Assembly (NCBI GenBank): GCA_016717705.1
Contig: JADKFD010000098.1
Coordinates: forward strand, 78,498-142,497
Reading direction: 5' to 3'
DNA length: 64,000 nucleotides
DNA from: Rhodanobacteraceae bacterium
GTDB lineage: Bacteria; Pseudomonadota; Gammaproteobacteria; Xanthomonadales; SZUA-5
How positions within the stretch are numbered: the first letter of the stretch is position 1; each line of letters starts with the position of its first letter. Shown here in pieces: positions 50,702-64,000 of the stretch. Under the pieces are notes generated by a model that did not search any database, was not told the origin of the DNA, and saw nothing but the letters and a program-made list of their open reading frames with translations. Made by a program: the position numbers and the translations under genes.

Positions 50702-53431
50702 CTACAGCCGGCGCAGGCGCTCCAACAGACGCGCGTCCGCAACCATCAGCGGCTCGACCTGGGTCAGGATCTGGCGGGCGATAGCGCGACTGGCGGCGCG
50801 ATCACCAGGACTGTTGCGCCGGGCCAGCAGTTCGGCGCGATCGAGCATGCTGAACCAGCCGCGGATGTCGCTGTTGCCGACCGCGGCAAACATCCTTGCT
50901 TCGACTTTCTCCAGGTCAGCGAGTGCGCTGTCGACGTCTCCGAGCTGCGCGGCCAGCAGTGCACGCTGGCGGTCGTAGGCGATCTGGTGCAGTTCATCGA
51001 GCTCGGCCACCTGCGGCTGCGCCAGATCCAGCTCGCGCGCGGCGTCTGCGGGCCGCCCCGAGCGCAACTCGAGGTCGGCCAGGCTGATGCGGACTTCAGC
51101 GACGCGGGGCGAATGCTCGCCCATGCCGGCGCTACGCGTCTGCAGCGCCTGCTGCAAGGCTGCCCGAGCTTCCGGCAGGCGCTCCATGCGCGACAGCAAA
51201 CGCGCGAGGTTGAGGCGGATCTGTGCCAGCCCCTGATGGCTGGCGGCCAAGCGTTTGCTCAAGGTCGCGACCGCCTCGGCGAGCGCACCTTCGGCGCCAG
51301 CGTCGTCGCCGACGTATTGCAGTGACAAGCCATAATGATTCAGATAGACACAGAACGCGACGTTGTCGCGACCCAGCTTCTCTTCGGCGATCGCCAAGGC
51401 CTGGCGGTGCAGTGGCAAGGCTTCCAGCGTTCGACCCGACAGGCTGAGCACGCGCGCCAGTTCATCGAGTACCGACGCCACCTTGCTGCTGCGCTCGCCG
51501 TGCAGAGCAATGCGGGCGCTCAAGGCGCGGCGCAGAATGGCTTCGGCTTGCTCAAAATCGCGGTCGAGGATCAGCGCGTTGGCCAACCACTCCAGTGAAT
51601 CCAGCGTGTTGGCATTGTCGTCGCCTGCCAGGGCGCTGCGGATATCGGCGCTCTCGCGCAGTTTGGCGATGGCCTGCGGGTAATCGGCGTAGTTCTTGTA
51701 GTGCAGACCCAGCGCTTCCAGTGCTTCGGCGTGATCGTCGTTGTGCGCATCGATCTTCGCGGTCAGCGCCGCCCGCCGCTGCAAGTAGCCTTCACCCTCT
51801 GCACGCTGGCCGGCGCGCGACAGCAGATGTCCAAGCAGACCATAGGCCTGCGCCATTTCCAACGAGTCCGGATCGCCGTATTGCTCGCGCAGGGAGACCA
51901 GTTCGCGCGCCATCGGCTCGGCATCGGCGCCGCTGAAACGGCTGATCTGCAGCAGGATGGCGTGATGCAGCATCATCGCCAGCTCCAGCGGCCGGTCGCG
52001 TTTGCGTTCGAGATCGATCGCACGCGCGAAGTTGGCCTTCGCCGCGTCGGCCTGGCCCATGTTGACCTGGACCCGCGCCAGTGCGCTGTATAGATCCGAT
52101 TGCGATTCCGGTTGCGACTGCTGCACGCCATCCAGACGCAATTGGGCCTGCTCGACGAGTTTCGACGTGGGAATCTCGACGATTTCGTCGTCCGGATTGC
52201 TGGCCTCGAAAATCGACACCAGGAATTCGGAGATCTGCCGCGCCGCACTCTCGGCGAGCCGCGCCCGATCGCGCTGCGTCAGCGCGGTCTGCTCAGCCAC
52301 ACGCGCCACGCGTTCTGCGCCCAGCGCACGTTCGGATTCGATCGCCAGGCGCAGGGTGAAGGCTGCCACCAACAGCAGCACGGCCAAAGCGGCGGCAACC
52401 GCCGGCCAGCGCCGTTGCAGCAGCTTGCGGCTGCGATAGGCGAGCGTAGCCGGCAACGCCGCCAGCGGCTGTCGCTGCAGGTAGCGCTCGAGGTCCTGCG
52501 CCAGCAGTTCGGCCGAGCCATAGCGCTCGGCGGGCAGCTGGCGGGTTGCCCGCGCAACGATGGCCGCCAGTTCGGCGTCCGCCGCCAGTCGGTCGACCCC
52601 AAGCAATGATTCCAGCAAACGACCCAGACTGTAGATATCGGCAGCGGTGGTCAGCGACCCGCCGCCCTCCTGCTCGGGGCTGGCGAAGCCGGGCGTGAAC
52701 GCCCGCGCGCGCTGCGAGATCGACGAGGGCTGGGCGCGATCGGCGTCGCCGAGCACGCGCGAGATGCCAAAATCGAGCAGGCACGGGCGTCCGTCGGCGC
52801 GCACCAGGATGTTGCTCGGCTTGAGGTCGCAGTGCACCACCAAGCGGGCGTGGGCATAGGCCACGGCCTCGCACACCGGGATCAGCAGACGCAACAGCGC
52901 CGCCGAATCCGGGCGCTGTTCGCGGCAGTAGCGGTCGATCGGCACACCGTCGAGGTACTCCATGACCAGGTAGGGCTGGCCCTGCGGCGTCGCGCCGCCA
53001 TCCAGCAGCCGGGCGATGTTTGGATGCGTGAGGCTGGCGAGGATCTGCCGCTCACGCGCCAGGTATTCCAGCGCCGCCGCGCTCGGCACGCCGCGCAGCA
53101 ACTTGATCGCAGCGTCCTGATCGAAATGCCCGTCGCTGCGGCGCGCGGCATACACCGTGCCCATCCCGCCCTCGCCCACCTTGGATTGCAGCGTCCATGC
53201 GCCCAGGCGCGTGCCGGCAGCCAGTTCAGCGCCGGCCAGCGCTCCGAGCATCGCGCTTATCGGCGCGTTGAACTCGGCGGTGGCGCCGGAGGCAGCCAGC
53301 ATCGAGCGCACGCGGGCAACCACGTCGGGACCTTCGCCACTGGCTCGCAGGCACTGTTCGCGCGCCTTCGCGTCGAGGTCGGCAACCGCGTCGAACAGCG
53401 CACGCACCCGCGCAAAGGCTTCAGCGTCCAT
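50702..53431 (-). CDS. Membrane Ser/Thr protein kinase with TPR region
   Basis: The 909-residue protein has a Hanks-type kinase domain (about 80-340): VGEGGMGTVYAARR, Lys in DAAIKLLR, catalytic loop VVHCDLKPSNIL and DFGISRVLG. The HCD form of the loop, instead of HRD, is usual in the bacterial proteins paired with this sigma type. One transmembrane span (AVAAALAVLLLVAAFTLRL) separates it from about 500 extracytoplasmic residues of TPR-like repeats. A predicted ECF promoter lies 130 bases upstream of the ATG. The same promoter motif precedes the giant gene next to it, which suggests kinase and giant protein are made together. Confidence 0.88.
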   Translation of the reverse strand: MDAEAFARVRALFDAVADLDAKAREQCLRASGEGPDVVARVRSMLAASGATAEFNAPISAMLGALAGAELAAGTRLGAWTLQSKVGEGGMGTVYAARRSDGHFDQDAAIKLLRGVPSAAALEYLARERQILASLTHPNIARLLDGGATPQGQPYLVMEYLDGVPIDRYCREQRPDSAALLRLLIPVCEAVAYAHARLVVHCDLKPSNILVRADGRPCLLDFGISRVLGDADRAQPSSISQRARAFTPGFASPEQEGGGSLTTAADIYSLGRLLESLLGVDRLAADAELAAIVARATRQLPAERYGSAELLAQDLERYLQRQPLAALPATLAYRSRKLLQRRWPAVAAALAVLLLVAAFTLRLAIESERALGAERVARVAEQTALTQRDRARLAESAARQISEFLVSIFEASNPDDEIVEIPTSKLVEQAQLRLDGVQQSQPESQSDLYSALARVQVNMGQADAAKANFARAIDLERKRDRPLELAMMLHHAILLQISRFSGADAEPMARELVSLREQYGDPDSLEMAQAYGLLGHLLSRAGQRAEGEGYLQRRAALTAKIDAHNDDHAEALEALGLHYKNYADYPQAIAKLRESADIRSALAGDDNANTLDSLEWLANALILDRDFEQAEAILRRALSARIALHGERSSKVASVLDELARVLSLSGRTLEALPLHRQALAIAEEKLGRDNVAFCVYLNHYGLSLQYVGDDAGAEGALAEAVATLSKRLAASHQGLAQIRLNLARLLSRMERLPEARAALQQALQTRSAGMGEHSPRVAEVRISLADLELRSGRPADAARELDLAQPQVAELDELHQIAYDRQRALLAAQLGDVDSALADLEKVEARMFAAVGNSDIRGWFSMLDRAELLARRNSPGDRAASRAIARQILTQVEPLMVADARLLERLRRL

Positions 53432-53560
53432 GGCGCAAGCCCTGGCCGCAGCTGGCGCAAGGTTTGCGCCGGCGCGCCGCCGAGATCACCACAACACGGA
53501 ACATGTCGACCGGACTCATCGGAGCGTCTCAGGCATGGGCTGCGGGCAAGCCCCTCGGTA

Positions 53561-53593
53561 GAGCTAGCGGAATCGGGGCACCCGGACTGTCAT
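53561..53593 (-). promoter_or_regulatory. Predicted ECF sigma promoter of the kinase gene
   Basis: ATGACAGT, a 12-base spacer and ATTCCGCTAGCTC are read on the minus strand, starting 3 bases after the sigma gene stop codon. The expected 5' leader before the kinase ATG is about 120 bases. Twenty-six of 33 positions match the copy at 50525-50557. Confidence 0.7.
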
Positions 53594-53595
53594 AG

Positions 53596-54161
53596 TCAGC
53601 GTCCCCGATCCAGTTCGTCCTGCACCCAGGCCCGCGCAAAACGCAAATCGCGATCGACCGTGGCCAGGGACATGCGCAGCACGTCGGCGATCTGCTGGCG
53701 GTCGAGTCCGGCGAAGCAGTTCAGATGCAGGACGTCGGCGCAGCGCCGATCCAGCGCGGCGAGCTGGGCCAGGATCTGGTCCAGCGCAAGGATGTCGGCG
53801 ACCATCGATTCGTCGCCTTGCAGCGCCTCCGACAGGCTCACCTGGACCTCTCCGCCGCCGCGCTTGGACGCTTGCCGCGCACGCGCATGGTCAACCAGTG
53901 TCGAACGGATGTAGAGCGACATGCTGGCGAAGAAGTGTGCGCGATTCTTGAAATCGATCGGCGTTTGCGCCACCCGCAGGTAGGCCTCGTGCAGCAAGAC
54001 CGTCGGCGTCAGCGTCAGATGGCGGCCCGACTGGCGCAGACGCTGCGCCGCGATCTGCTTGAGCTCGGCATACGCCAGGCTGAAGGCCTCACCGAAAGCC
54101 GCGCCCTCGCCGTCTCGCCAGCATTGCAGCAGTTCGGTCAGTCCGGCAGCTGGCGCGACGC

Positions 54162-54165
<4 letters not shown>
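53596..54165 (-). CDS. ECF-type RNA polymerase sigma factor (TIGR02999-like)
   Basis: The 189-residue protein has region 2 features (TLTPTVLLHEAYLRVAQ, ANRAHFFASMSLYIRSTLVD-like segment) and a region 4 helix-turn-helix (FAGLDRQQIADVLRMSLATV). This subgroup is typically encoded next to Ser/Thr kinases, as here, and may be controlled through phosphorylation rather than an anti-sigma factor. Its GTG start overlaps the TGA of glmM (GTGA), so basal expression may come from the glmM operon. No anti-sigma gene is visible. Its likely targets are the two promoters at 53561 and 50525. Confidence 0.88.
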
Positions 54166-55535
<1,370 letters not shown>

Positions 55536-56594
55536 CCGCGCATGCTCGGCCAGTCGGGGGCGCGGGGAGCAAGGGGGACGTGGCCGGGCAGCTTTGCGGG
55601 CTGTGGGAGGGGTGGAACGCGCTGCGGGATAAACCCGCTCCCACAGAGCACGGATAAAACCCTCCACGGCAACAGCACCGCGGCTAAACCTGTCGTCGAA
55701 CAAACTGCTCGCCGCGGATCGCGGTGCCGGCGTCGGACGCGTTGGCGTCGCTGCGGAGACCGCCTGCCACACCGCCAGAGCATCGCGGGTCGCCGCCACA
55801 TCGTGGACGCGGACGATGGCCGCACCGCGCTGCACCGCAATCAGCGCTGCGGCAACCGAGCCATGCAGACGATCGGACGGCGATTCGCGACCGGTCAGGC
55901 TGGCGATCATGCGCTTGCGCGACAGCCCGGCGAGGATCGGGCAGCCGAGCACCTTGAAGCTGTCCAGGCGGGCGAGCAGTTCCAGGTTGTGTTCCAGCGT
56001 CTTGCCGAAGCCGAAGCCGGGATCGATGGCAATGCGCTTCTTGTCGATGCCGGCAAACTGGCAGGCAAGGATGCGATCGGTCAGGAAGCGCTGTATTTCG
56101 GCGCAGACGTCGTCGTAATTCGGCGCGGCCTGCATGCTGCCGGGCTCGCCCTGCATGTGCATCAGGCAGATCGCCGCACCGCTGTCGGCGGCGGCATCCA
56201 TGGCACCCGGTCGGCGCAGCGCATACACGTCGTTGATCATGCCGGCGCCAGCCTTGACCGCGGCGCGCATGACCTCAGGCTTGCTGGTGTCGATCGAGAT
56301 CGGGACCGCCGTGGCAGCGGCCAGGCGCTCAATCAGAGGAATCACCCGGCGCAGTTCCTCGTCGACCGACACCGGTGCTGCGCCCGGCCGGGTCGACTCG
56401 CCACCGACGTCGATGAGGTCGGCGCCCGCTTCAACCAGTGCCAGCGCATGAGCGAGAGCCGCGTCCACATCGCCGAGTCGACCGCCATCGGAAAAGGAAT
56501 CCGGCGTGACGTTGACGATGCCCATGATCCGCGGCCGATCCAGTATCAGGAGTCGGCCACGGCAATCGAGGGTCGGTTTCGGCGCCTCGAACAC
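55536..56594 (-). CDS. folP: Dihydropteroate synthase, in frame with glmM without a stop
   Basis: FolP joins 6-hydroxymethyl-dihydropterin diphosphate and p-aminobenzoate to dihydropteroate. Motifs are GIVNVTPDSFSDGG, DVGGESTRPGA, ISIDTSKPEV, IDPGFGFGKTLEHN and GLSRKRMIASLTGR, with VRVHDVAATRDAL near the normal end. After that the frame stays open for about 85 more residues, crossing a REP (translated as LWERVYPAAR), directly into the GlmM start. Either the stop was lost to an error or the proteins are fused. GTG 56594 is the likely start, 11 bases after the ftsH stop; the true 3' end is unclear. Confidence 0.88.
55602..55645. repeat. REP element family B inside the folP-glmM junction
   Basis: TGTGGGAGGGGTGGAACG and GCTGCGGGATAAACCCG, ending CTCCCACA, form a hairpin of the same family as 25090-25123 and 36068-36253. 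It lies within the continuous folP-glmM reading frame. Confidence 0.8.
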
Positions 56595-56605
56595 AGCTGA
56601 TTCGA

Positions 56606-58516
<1,911 letters not shown>

Positions 58517-58574
58517 AACACACTCCTTTGGACTGCGGCGGCTACACGCACACAGTTAACTCCGATCGACTGTA

Positions 58575-59195
58575 CTAGACCTTAAAGCCTGTCGCCAGCG
58601 CGTAAATTTCTCGGCTGCGCCCCCGCGATGCCTTCGGTTTGCGCAGGTTCACCTTGTCGAAACTGGCACGCAGCAGCTTGATGTAGTCATCGAATCCCTC
58701 ACCCTGGAACAACTTGGTCAGAAACGCGCCGCCGCGACTGAGATGGGATCGGGCAAAGTCCAGCGCCAGTTCGGCCAACAGCATCGAGCGCGCCTGATCC
58801 ACTGACGCCACACCGCTCATGTTGGGGGCCATGTCGGACAACACAAGATCGACTTTGGTCTCCCCCAGCAGTTGTTCCAGTTGCGCCAACACGGTGTCAT
58901 CGGTGAAATCGCCGCGGATGAACTCGACGCCGGGCAACGGATCCATCTCCAGGATGTCGAGCGCGACCACGCGCCCGCGTCCTTTCAGCCAGTCCTGGGC
59001 GACCTGACTCCAGCCGCCAGGGGCCGCGCCGAGGTCGACCACGACCATGCCCGGGCGCAGCACCAGATCGCGCTCCAGCAGCTCTTCCAGCTTGTAGGCG
59101 GCGCGCGACCGCATGCCTTCCACTTGCGCGCGACGCACGAAAGGGTCGTTGAAGTGTTCATGCAACCAGCGGCTGCTGCTTTTGCTGCGCCCCAT
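58575..59195 (-). CDS. rlmE: 23S rRNA (uridine-2552 2'-O)-methyltransferase
   Basis: RlmE (FtsJ/RrmJ) methylates U2552 in the ribosomal A-loop. The 206-residue protein has the SAM-binding VVVDLGAAPGGWSQVA and a complete K-D-K-E catalytic tetrad: Lys-35, Asp-121 (LSDMAPN), Lys-161 (FLTKLFQG) and Glu-196 (SREIYAL). These are offset by three from the E. coli numbering. The start MGRSKSSSRWLHEHF is conserved; upstream in-frame sequence is ignored. It is the first gene of the rlmE-ftsH-folP-glmM run and is divergent from yhbY. Confidence 0.95.
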   Translation of the reverse strand: MGRSKSSSRWLHEHFNDPFVRRAQVEGMRSRAAYKLEELLERDLVLRPGMVVVDLGAAPGGWSQVAQDWLKGRGRVVALDILEMDPLPGVEFIRGDFTDDTVLAQLEQLLGETKVDLVLSDMAPNMSGVASVDQARSMLLAELALDFARSHLSRGGAFLTKLFQGEGFDDYIKLLRASFDKVNLRKPKASRGRSREIYALATGFKV

Positions 59196-59268
59196 CAGGC
59201 CTGTAGTTCCAATCGACAATGCGCGCCATGATAGCCTTCGCGGCCCCAAACCCCCCGGAGCACAAGTC

Positions 59269-59562
59269 ATGGCTCTCAAAAACGCGCAGAAGCGCTATCT
59301 GCGAGGTCTGACCCACGCCCTGAACCCGGTGGTGATGGTCGCCGAGCGCGGCCTGGCGCCTTCGGTGATGAAAGAAATCGAGATCGCACTTGCCCACCAT
59401 GAGCTGATCAAGGTGCGCATCGGCGCCGCCGATCGCGCCGCGCGCGACGCCCTGGTGGCCGAACTGCTGGCCGCGACCGGCGCCGAACTGGTGCATGGGA
59501 TCGGTCATGTCGTCAGCATCTGGCGGCGCAACGACGAACAGCCGAAGATCGAACTGCCCTGA
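59269..59562 (+). CDS. yhbY: YhbY-type CRM-domain RNA-binding protein
   Basis: This 97-residue, single CRM-domain protein associates with pre-50S ribosomal particles. It starts MALKNAQKRYLRGLTHAL. The family glycine-rich turn appears as TGAELVHGIGHVVSIWRR, close to the usual GxxxVxxIGxxxVLYR. GGAG lies 9 bases upstream of the ATG. Divergence from rlmE with about 70 bases between is the common arrangement. The next gene begins 25 bases downstream, so they are probably cotranscribed. Confidence 0.9.
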   Translation: MALKNAQKRYLRGLTHALNPVVMVAERGLAPSVMKEIEIALAHHELIKVRIGAADRAARDALVAELLAATGAELVHGIGHVVSIWRRNDEQPKIELP

Positions 59563-59587
59563 TCGGGTAGCGCACTGAAGGCCGGCC

Positions 59588-59953
59588 ATGCAACTGACCT
59601 TTGAACCCGAACAAAGCCCATCGGCGATTACCGGCATCGATGGTTCGCGTTTGCGCGTCGGTGAACGCTGGATCGACACCAGCTTCTGGGTCAACGCCCG
59701 CGCCTTGCAGCCCTGGGCACCGCGCACCGTGGAAGCCATCAGCGCCGAGCACCTGCAGGAACTGCTGGCCGCTGGCCCGGAGGTGATCCTGCTGGGCACC
59801 GGCACACGCTCGCGCCTGCTGCCGCCCGCGCTGCAGGCGGTGGCCCTGCGACAACGCTGCGGTCTGGAATGCATGAGCAACGACGCCGCGGCGCGCACCT
59901 TCAATGTGTTGCTGGGCGACGGCCGCGCGGTACTGGCGGCGTTTGTGATCTAG
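59588..59953 (+). CDS. Mth938-like (DUF498) domain protein
   Basis: This 121-residue protein has the Mth938-like fold signature: LRVGERWIDTSFWVNARAL near the N-terminus, then PEVILLGTGTRSRLLPPALQ and CGLECMSNDAAARTFNVLLG. Eukaryotic relatives (NDUFAF3) assist complex I assembly; bacterial members are uncharacterised. It follows yhbY on the same strand. The ATG at 59588 is the only reasonable start. Confidence 0.85.
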   Translation: MQLTFEPEQSPSAITGIDGSRLRVGERWIDTSFWVNARALQPWAPRTVEAISAEHLQELLAAGPEVILLGTGTRSRLLPPALQAVALRQRCGLECMSNDAAARTFNVLLGDGRAVLAAFVI

Positions 59954-59965
59954 GGAAGGCGCCGA

Positions 59966-60186
59966 GTGTCGCGCCTAACAGCCGCGGGGGCACGGACGAG
60001 ACTCAAGGACGCGCGTACCCGGCCTGCACCGCGCGTTGGTAGCGCGGCCACGGCGCGCGTGTGGCTCGGACATGCGGCAACAGAGTTCGCGCCGACGGCC
60101 GCGGGGGCTTGCGGCAAGCCCCGCCGGGTGTCGCGCGTAACAGCCGCGGGGCACGGACGAGACTCAAGGACGCACGTACCCGGCCT
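59966..60186. repeat. 60-bp direct repeats and hairpin downstream of the DUF498 gene
   Basis: Segments 59966-60025 and 60128-60186 are about 93 percent alike (both contain ACGGACGAGACTCAAGGACG and TACCCGGCCT). Between them, GGGGCTTG-CGG-CAAGCCCC at 60104-60122 forms a perfect hairpin that may terminate the yhbY operon. No gene is seen in 59954-60239. Confidence 0.75.
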
Positions 60187-60239
60187 ACGCTGACGGGACA
60201 AGGCGCGCCGGCATCGCCAGACGCTTGCCACCCCTTGCA

Positions 60240-62117
<1,878 letters not shown>

Positions 62118-63995
62118 ATCGGGTAGGAGGCGGGGTCACCCCCGCCGTCCTCCCACACCACCGTACGTGCGGTTCCGCATACGGCGGTTCATGCAAGACG
62201 CTGGAGTCGTTGCGTCGTCGCGAGTAGCGACACCAGACCTAGACGATCAAAGTAGGACTGCCGATAAGCCGCGTTCATGTGGCTCGCGCCACTGTTCCAC
62301 CACGGCCCACGCTGATTGAAAGCCGACCGGAATGCCCTCTCTTCCGGCAACCCTGCGCGCATCAGGTTTTGCGCTCGCCGATACGGTCGCTTCCACTGGC
62401 GCCAGAGCAGGCAACGCAGCTTGCGACGGATCCAGCCATCAAGGTCTTCCAGCACCCGCCTCGATTCGGTCAGCTTGAAGTACGCTGCCCATCCGCGCAG
62501 TACCGGATTCAGGTCCTCAATGGTGCGCCGCACGCTGCGCCCCCGACCGCGGCGAAACACCTCACCGACCTTGGCTTTCAGCCGTTCCACACCGGTCGGC
62601 GCGATACGCAGCTTGGGTGACTTGTGTGCCGTCAGGCTGTAACCCAGAAACTTGCGCTCCCACGGCTTGGCTACCGCGCTCTTGGCCTCGTTGACTTGAA
62701 GCTTCAAGCGTTCCTCCAGGAACTGCGTAATGCTCGCCAGTACCCGATCTCCCGCCGCTTGGCTACGAACGTAGATGTTGCAGTCGTCCGCATAGCGACA
62801 GAAGGCATGGCCCCGGCTCTCCAGTTCCCGGTCCAGTTCCGTCAACAGGATGTTCGACAGCAGCGGACTCAACGGGCCACCTTGCGGCGTCCCCTGCGTC
62901 CTCGGCGAGACCACGCCATCCGCCATCATTCCCGCTTCCAGATACCGCCGGATCAGTTTCAGAACCCGCCTGTCGTCGACTCCTCGCGACACCTTCTCCA
63001 TCAGGATGTCATGGTTGACCCGGTCGAAGAACTTTTCCAGATCCATGTCCACCACCACCCGTCGGCCCTCAGCGACGTACTGCTTCGCCGCCAACACCGC
63101 CTGATGCGCGCTTCGCCCCAGCCGGAAGCCGTAGCTCGACGCCGAAAACTGTGCCTCGAAAATCGGCGATAACACCTGATGCAACGCCTGCTGGATCAAC
63201 CGATCCGTCAGCGTCGGAATACCGAGTGTCCTCACCCCGCCTTGCGGCTTGGCGATGTCCACCCGACGAACTGCCTGCGGGATGTACGTCCCCGCCAGCA
63301 GCTTGGCCTTGATCGTTGGCCAGTGTTGCTGAAGGTGGGCTTTGAACGTCAGCCGGTCGATCCCATCGACCCCGGCTGCGCCCTTGTTCCCTACCACTCG
63401 CTCATACGCAGACCAAAGGTTGCCGCGTTCGCACACGGCTTCCATCAGTCCTTCCGTTTCCGCTTTCGTCCGCGGACCAGCCGCCGAATCCATCTGGACA
63501 CGCAGCGTAGCCCTCTCCGGATTCCGTCCGGACCCTGCTACCTGCGCTCCGTCTTGTCGACGGACTTCTGTCCTGATCGATGTCATCGAGGTCTGATCGC
63601 CTACTCGCGTTCTTCCACGTTCGGCCCTTCAGCCCATCCCGGCGCCTACTACGGCCTCTGCTGACTTCCCCGCCCGCATCCCAACGCCTCGCGACGTCGG
63701 TAGCACCAAGGCACGAACGAGGATCTCCCCCGGGTATGACGCACCTGCCTTCCGCTTATGCCTGTCGGATATACGTCACAGCGTTCCGTGCAAGAACCGG
63801 GCTTCGACGATATTGGCCGCCTTACCCCGCTGTGCCGCCTCGTATCCGCTTCCTGTTCGTCAGGCCAGCGCTTTGCCTTCAGCTTCCTCCAGATTCGCAG
63901 TTACCCACGACACCCTTGCCGTTCGGCTAACTCTTCCCCTTGCCGGGCGAGTAGAGGACTTTCACCTCAAAGCAGGTGCGCCCTGCCGGGCGCAC
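62118..63995 (-). mobile_element. Group II intron, upstream copy
   Basis: It is also exactly 1878 bases. It starts GTGCGCCC at 63995 after the exon bases TTTTG, which run to the window edge, and ends CCTACCCGAT at 62118, directly before the GTGCGCCC of the second intron. The 5' RNA region matches the other copy almost base for base, with one compensating insertion and deletion near 63730 and 63755. Domain V and VI are identical in type. The gene or site it interrupts lies outside the window. Confidence 0.88.
62189..63586 (-). CDS. ltrA: Group II intron reverse transcriptase/maturase, upstream copy
   Basis: The length is the same 465 residues, with the same RT motifs as the downstream copy (VDMDLEKFFDRVNHD, GTPQGGPLSPLLSNI, CRYADDCNIY). 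Differences cluster in the thumb and maturase region (for example RGRGRSVRRTIEDLNP against RGCGCSLGKTIVALNP), while the last 60 residues are identical. This patchwork suggests gene conversion between the two copies or with relatives elsewhere. The frame is uninterrupted. Confidence 0.93.
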   Translation of the reverse strand: MTSIRTEVRRQDGAQVAGSGRNPERATLRVQMDSAAGPRTKAETEGLMEAVCERGNLWSAYERVVGNKGAAGVDGIDRLTFKAHLQQHWPTIKAKLLAGTYIPQAVRRVDIAKPQGGVRTLGIPTLTDRLIQQALHQVLSPIFEAQFSASSYGFRLGRSAHQAVLAAKQYVAEGRRVVVDMDLEKFFDRVNHDILMEKVSRGVDDRRVLKLIRRYLEAGMMADGVVSPRTQGTPQGGPLSPLLSNILLTELDRELESRGHAFCRYADDCNIYVRSQAAGDRVLASITQFLEERLKLQVNEAKSAVAKPWERKFLGYSLTAHKSPKLRIAPTGVERLKAKVGEVFRRGRGRSVRRTIEDLNPVLRGWAAYFKLTESRRVLEDLDGWIRRKLRCLLWRQWKRPYRRAQNLMRAGLPEERAFRSAFNQRGPWWNSGASHMNAAYRQSYFDRLGLVSLLATTQRLQRLA

Positions 63996-64000
63996 CAAAA

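Noticed and set aside
60104..60122. Hairpin as the transcription terminator targeted by a group IIC intron
   Set aside because: It lies on the 3' exon side, more than 100 bases from the insertion point, whereas IIC introns insert directly after a terminator on the 5' side; the 5' exon is outside the window.

Overview
The window reads as a chromosomal piece of a high-GC gammaproteobacterium, most likely in the Xanthomonadales/Lysobacterales (Rhodanobacter- or Lysobacter-like). The evidence is the rlmE-ftsH-folP-glmM order with divergent yhbY, an FtsH that starts MNDL from a TTG codon, class I PhaC, RlmC, many GTAG-footed palindromic intergenic repeats, and secreted proteins ending in an RDG(F/L)E-type tail. 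No tRNA, rRNA, CRISPR or prophage was seen. The consensus looks error-prone. Islands of almost pure G/C (1-448, 19589-19876, 44728-44786) and about ten single-base frameshifts break otherwise intact genes, so most frameshifted genes are listed as CDS with the lesion described.

Layout. 0.7-11.7 kb: aspartyl-protease-like protein, TPR-GGDEF diguanylate cyclase, PHA synthase, an Old Yellow Enzyme/PNPOx-like pair, a secreted RCC1-repeat protein and a cupin. 11.7-19.4 kb: the most distinctive region, a divergent polyamine locus. Leftward are a double-domain spermidine-synthase-like protein and homospermidine synthase. Rightward is an overlapping chain of a BpsA-type branched-polyamine synthase, an MFS-type membrane protein, a 2-oxoglutarate/Fe(II) oxygenase and an APH-type kinase. 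19.5-23.5 kb: a HisKA_3-type kinase and a LuxR-type regulator separated by a secreted FG-GAP-like gene. 23.7-36 kb: GNAT, YjbR duplication, DUF3857/transglutaminase protein, DUF3011 protein, CpeT-like lipoprotein, VapBC, then gloA, a flavoprotein, rlmC, a metallophosphatase and an acyltransferase. 36-41.5 kb: an OmpR-type two-component pair and a PspA-like/membrane/vWA operon. 42-44.8 kb: a partly duplicated lipoprotein gene with an IS630-family remnant between the copies.

44.9-54.2 kb appears to be one regulatory unit: an ECF sigma factor, a Ser/Thr kinase with TPRs, and an 1864-residue secreted multidomain protein. A 33-bp bipartite motif (ATGACAGT, 12-nt spacer, ATTCCGCTAGCTC) lies upstream of both the kinase gene and the giant gene and is probably the sigma factor's target promoter. 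54.2-60 kb is the housekeeping block glmM-folP-ftsH-rlmE with divergent yhbY and a DUF498 gene. The window ends in two head-to-tail group II introns of exactly 1878 bp each, touching with no base between them.

The main candidates for new biology are the branched-polyamine locus, the sigma/kinase/giant-protein unit with its two matching promoters, and the abutting intron pair. Several palindromic repeat families also touch gene ends, supplying stop codons or truncating genes.
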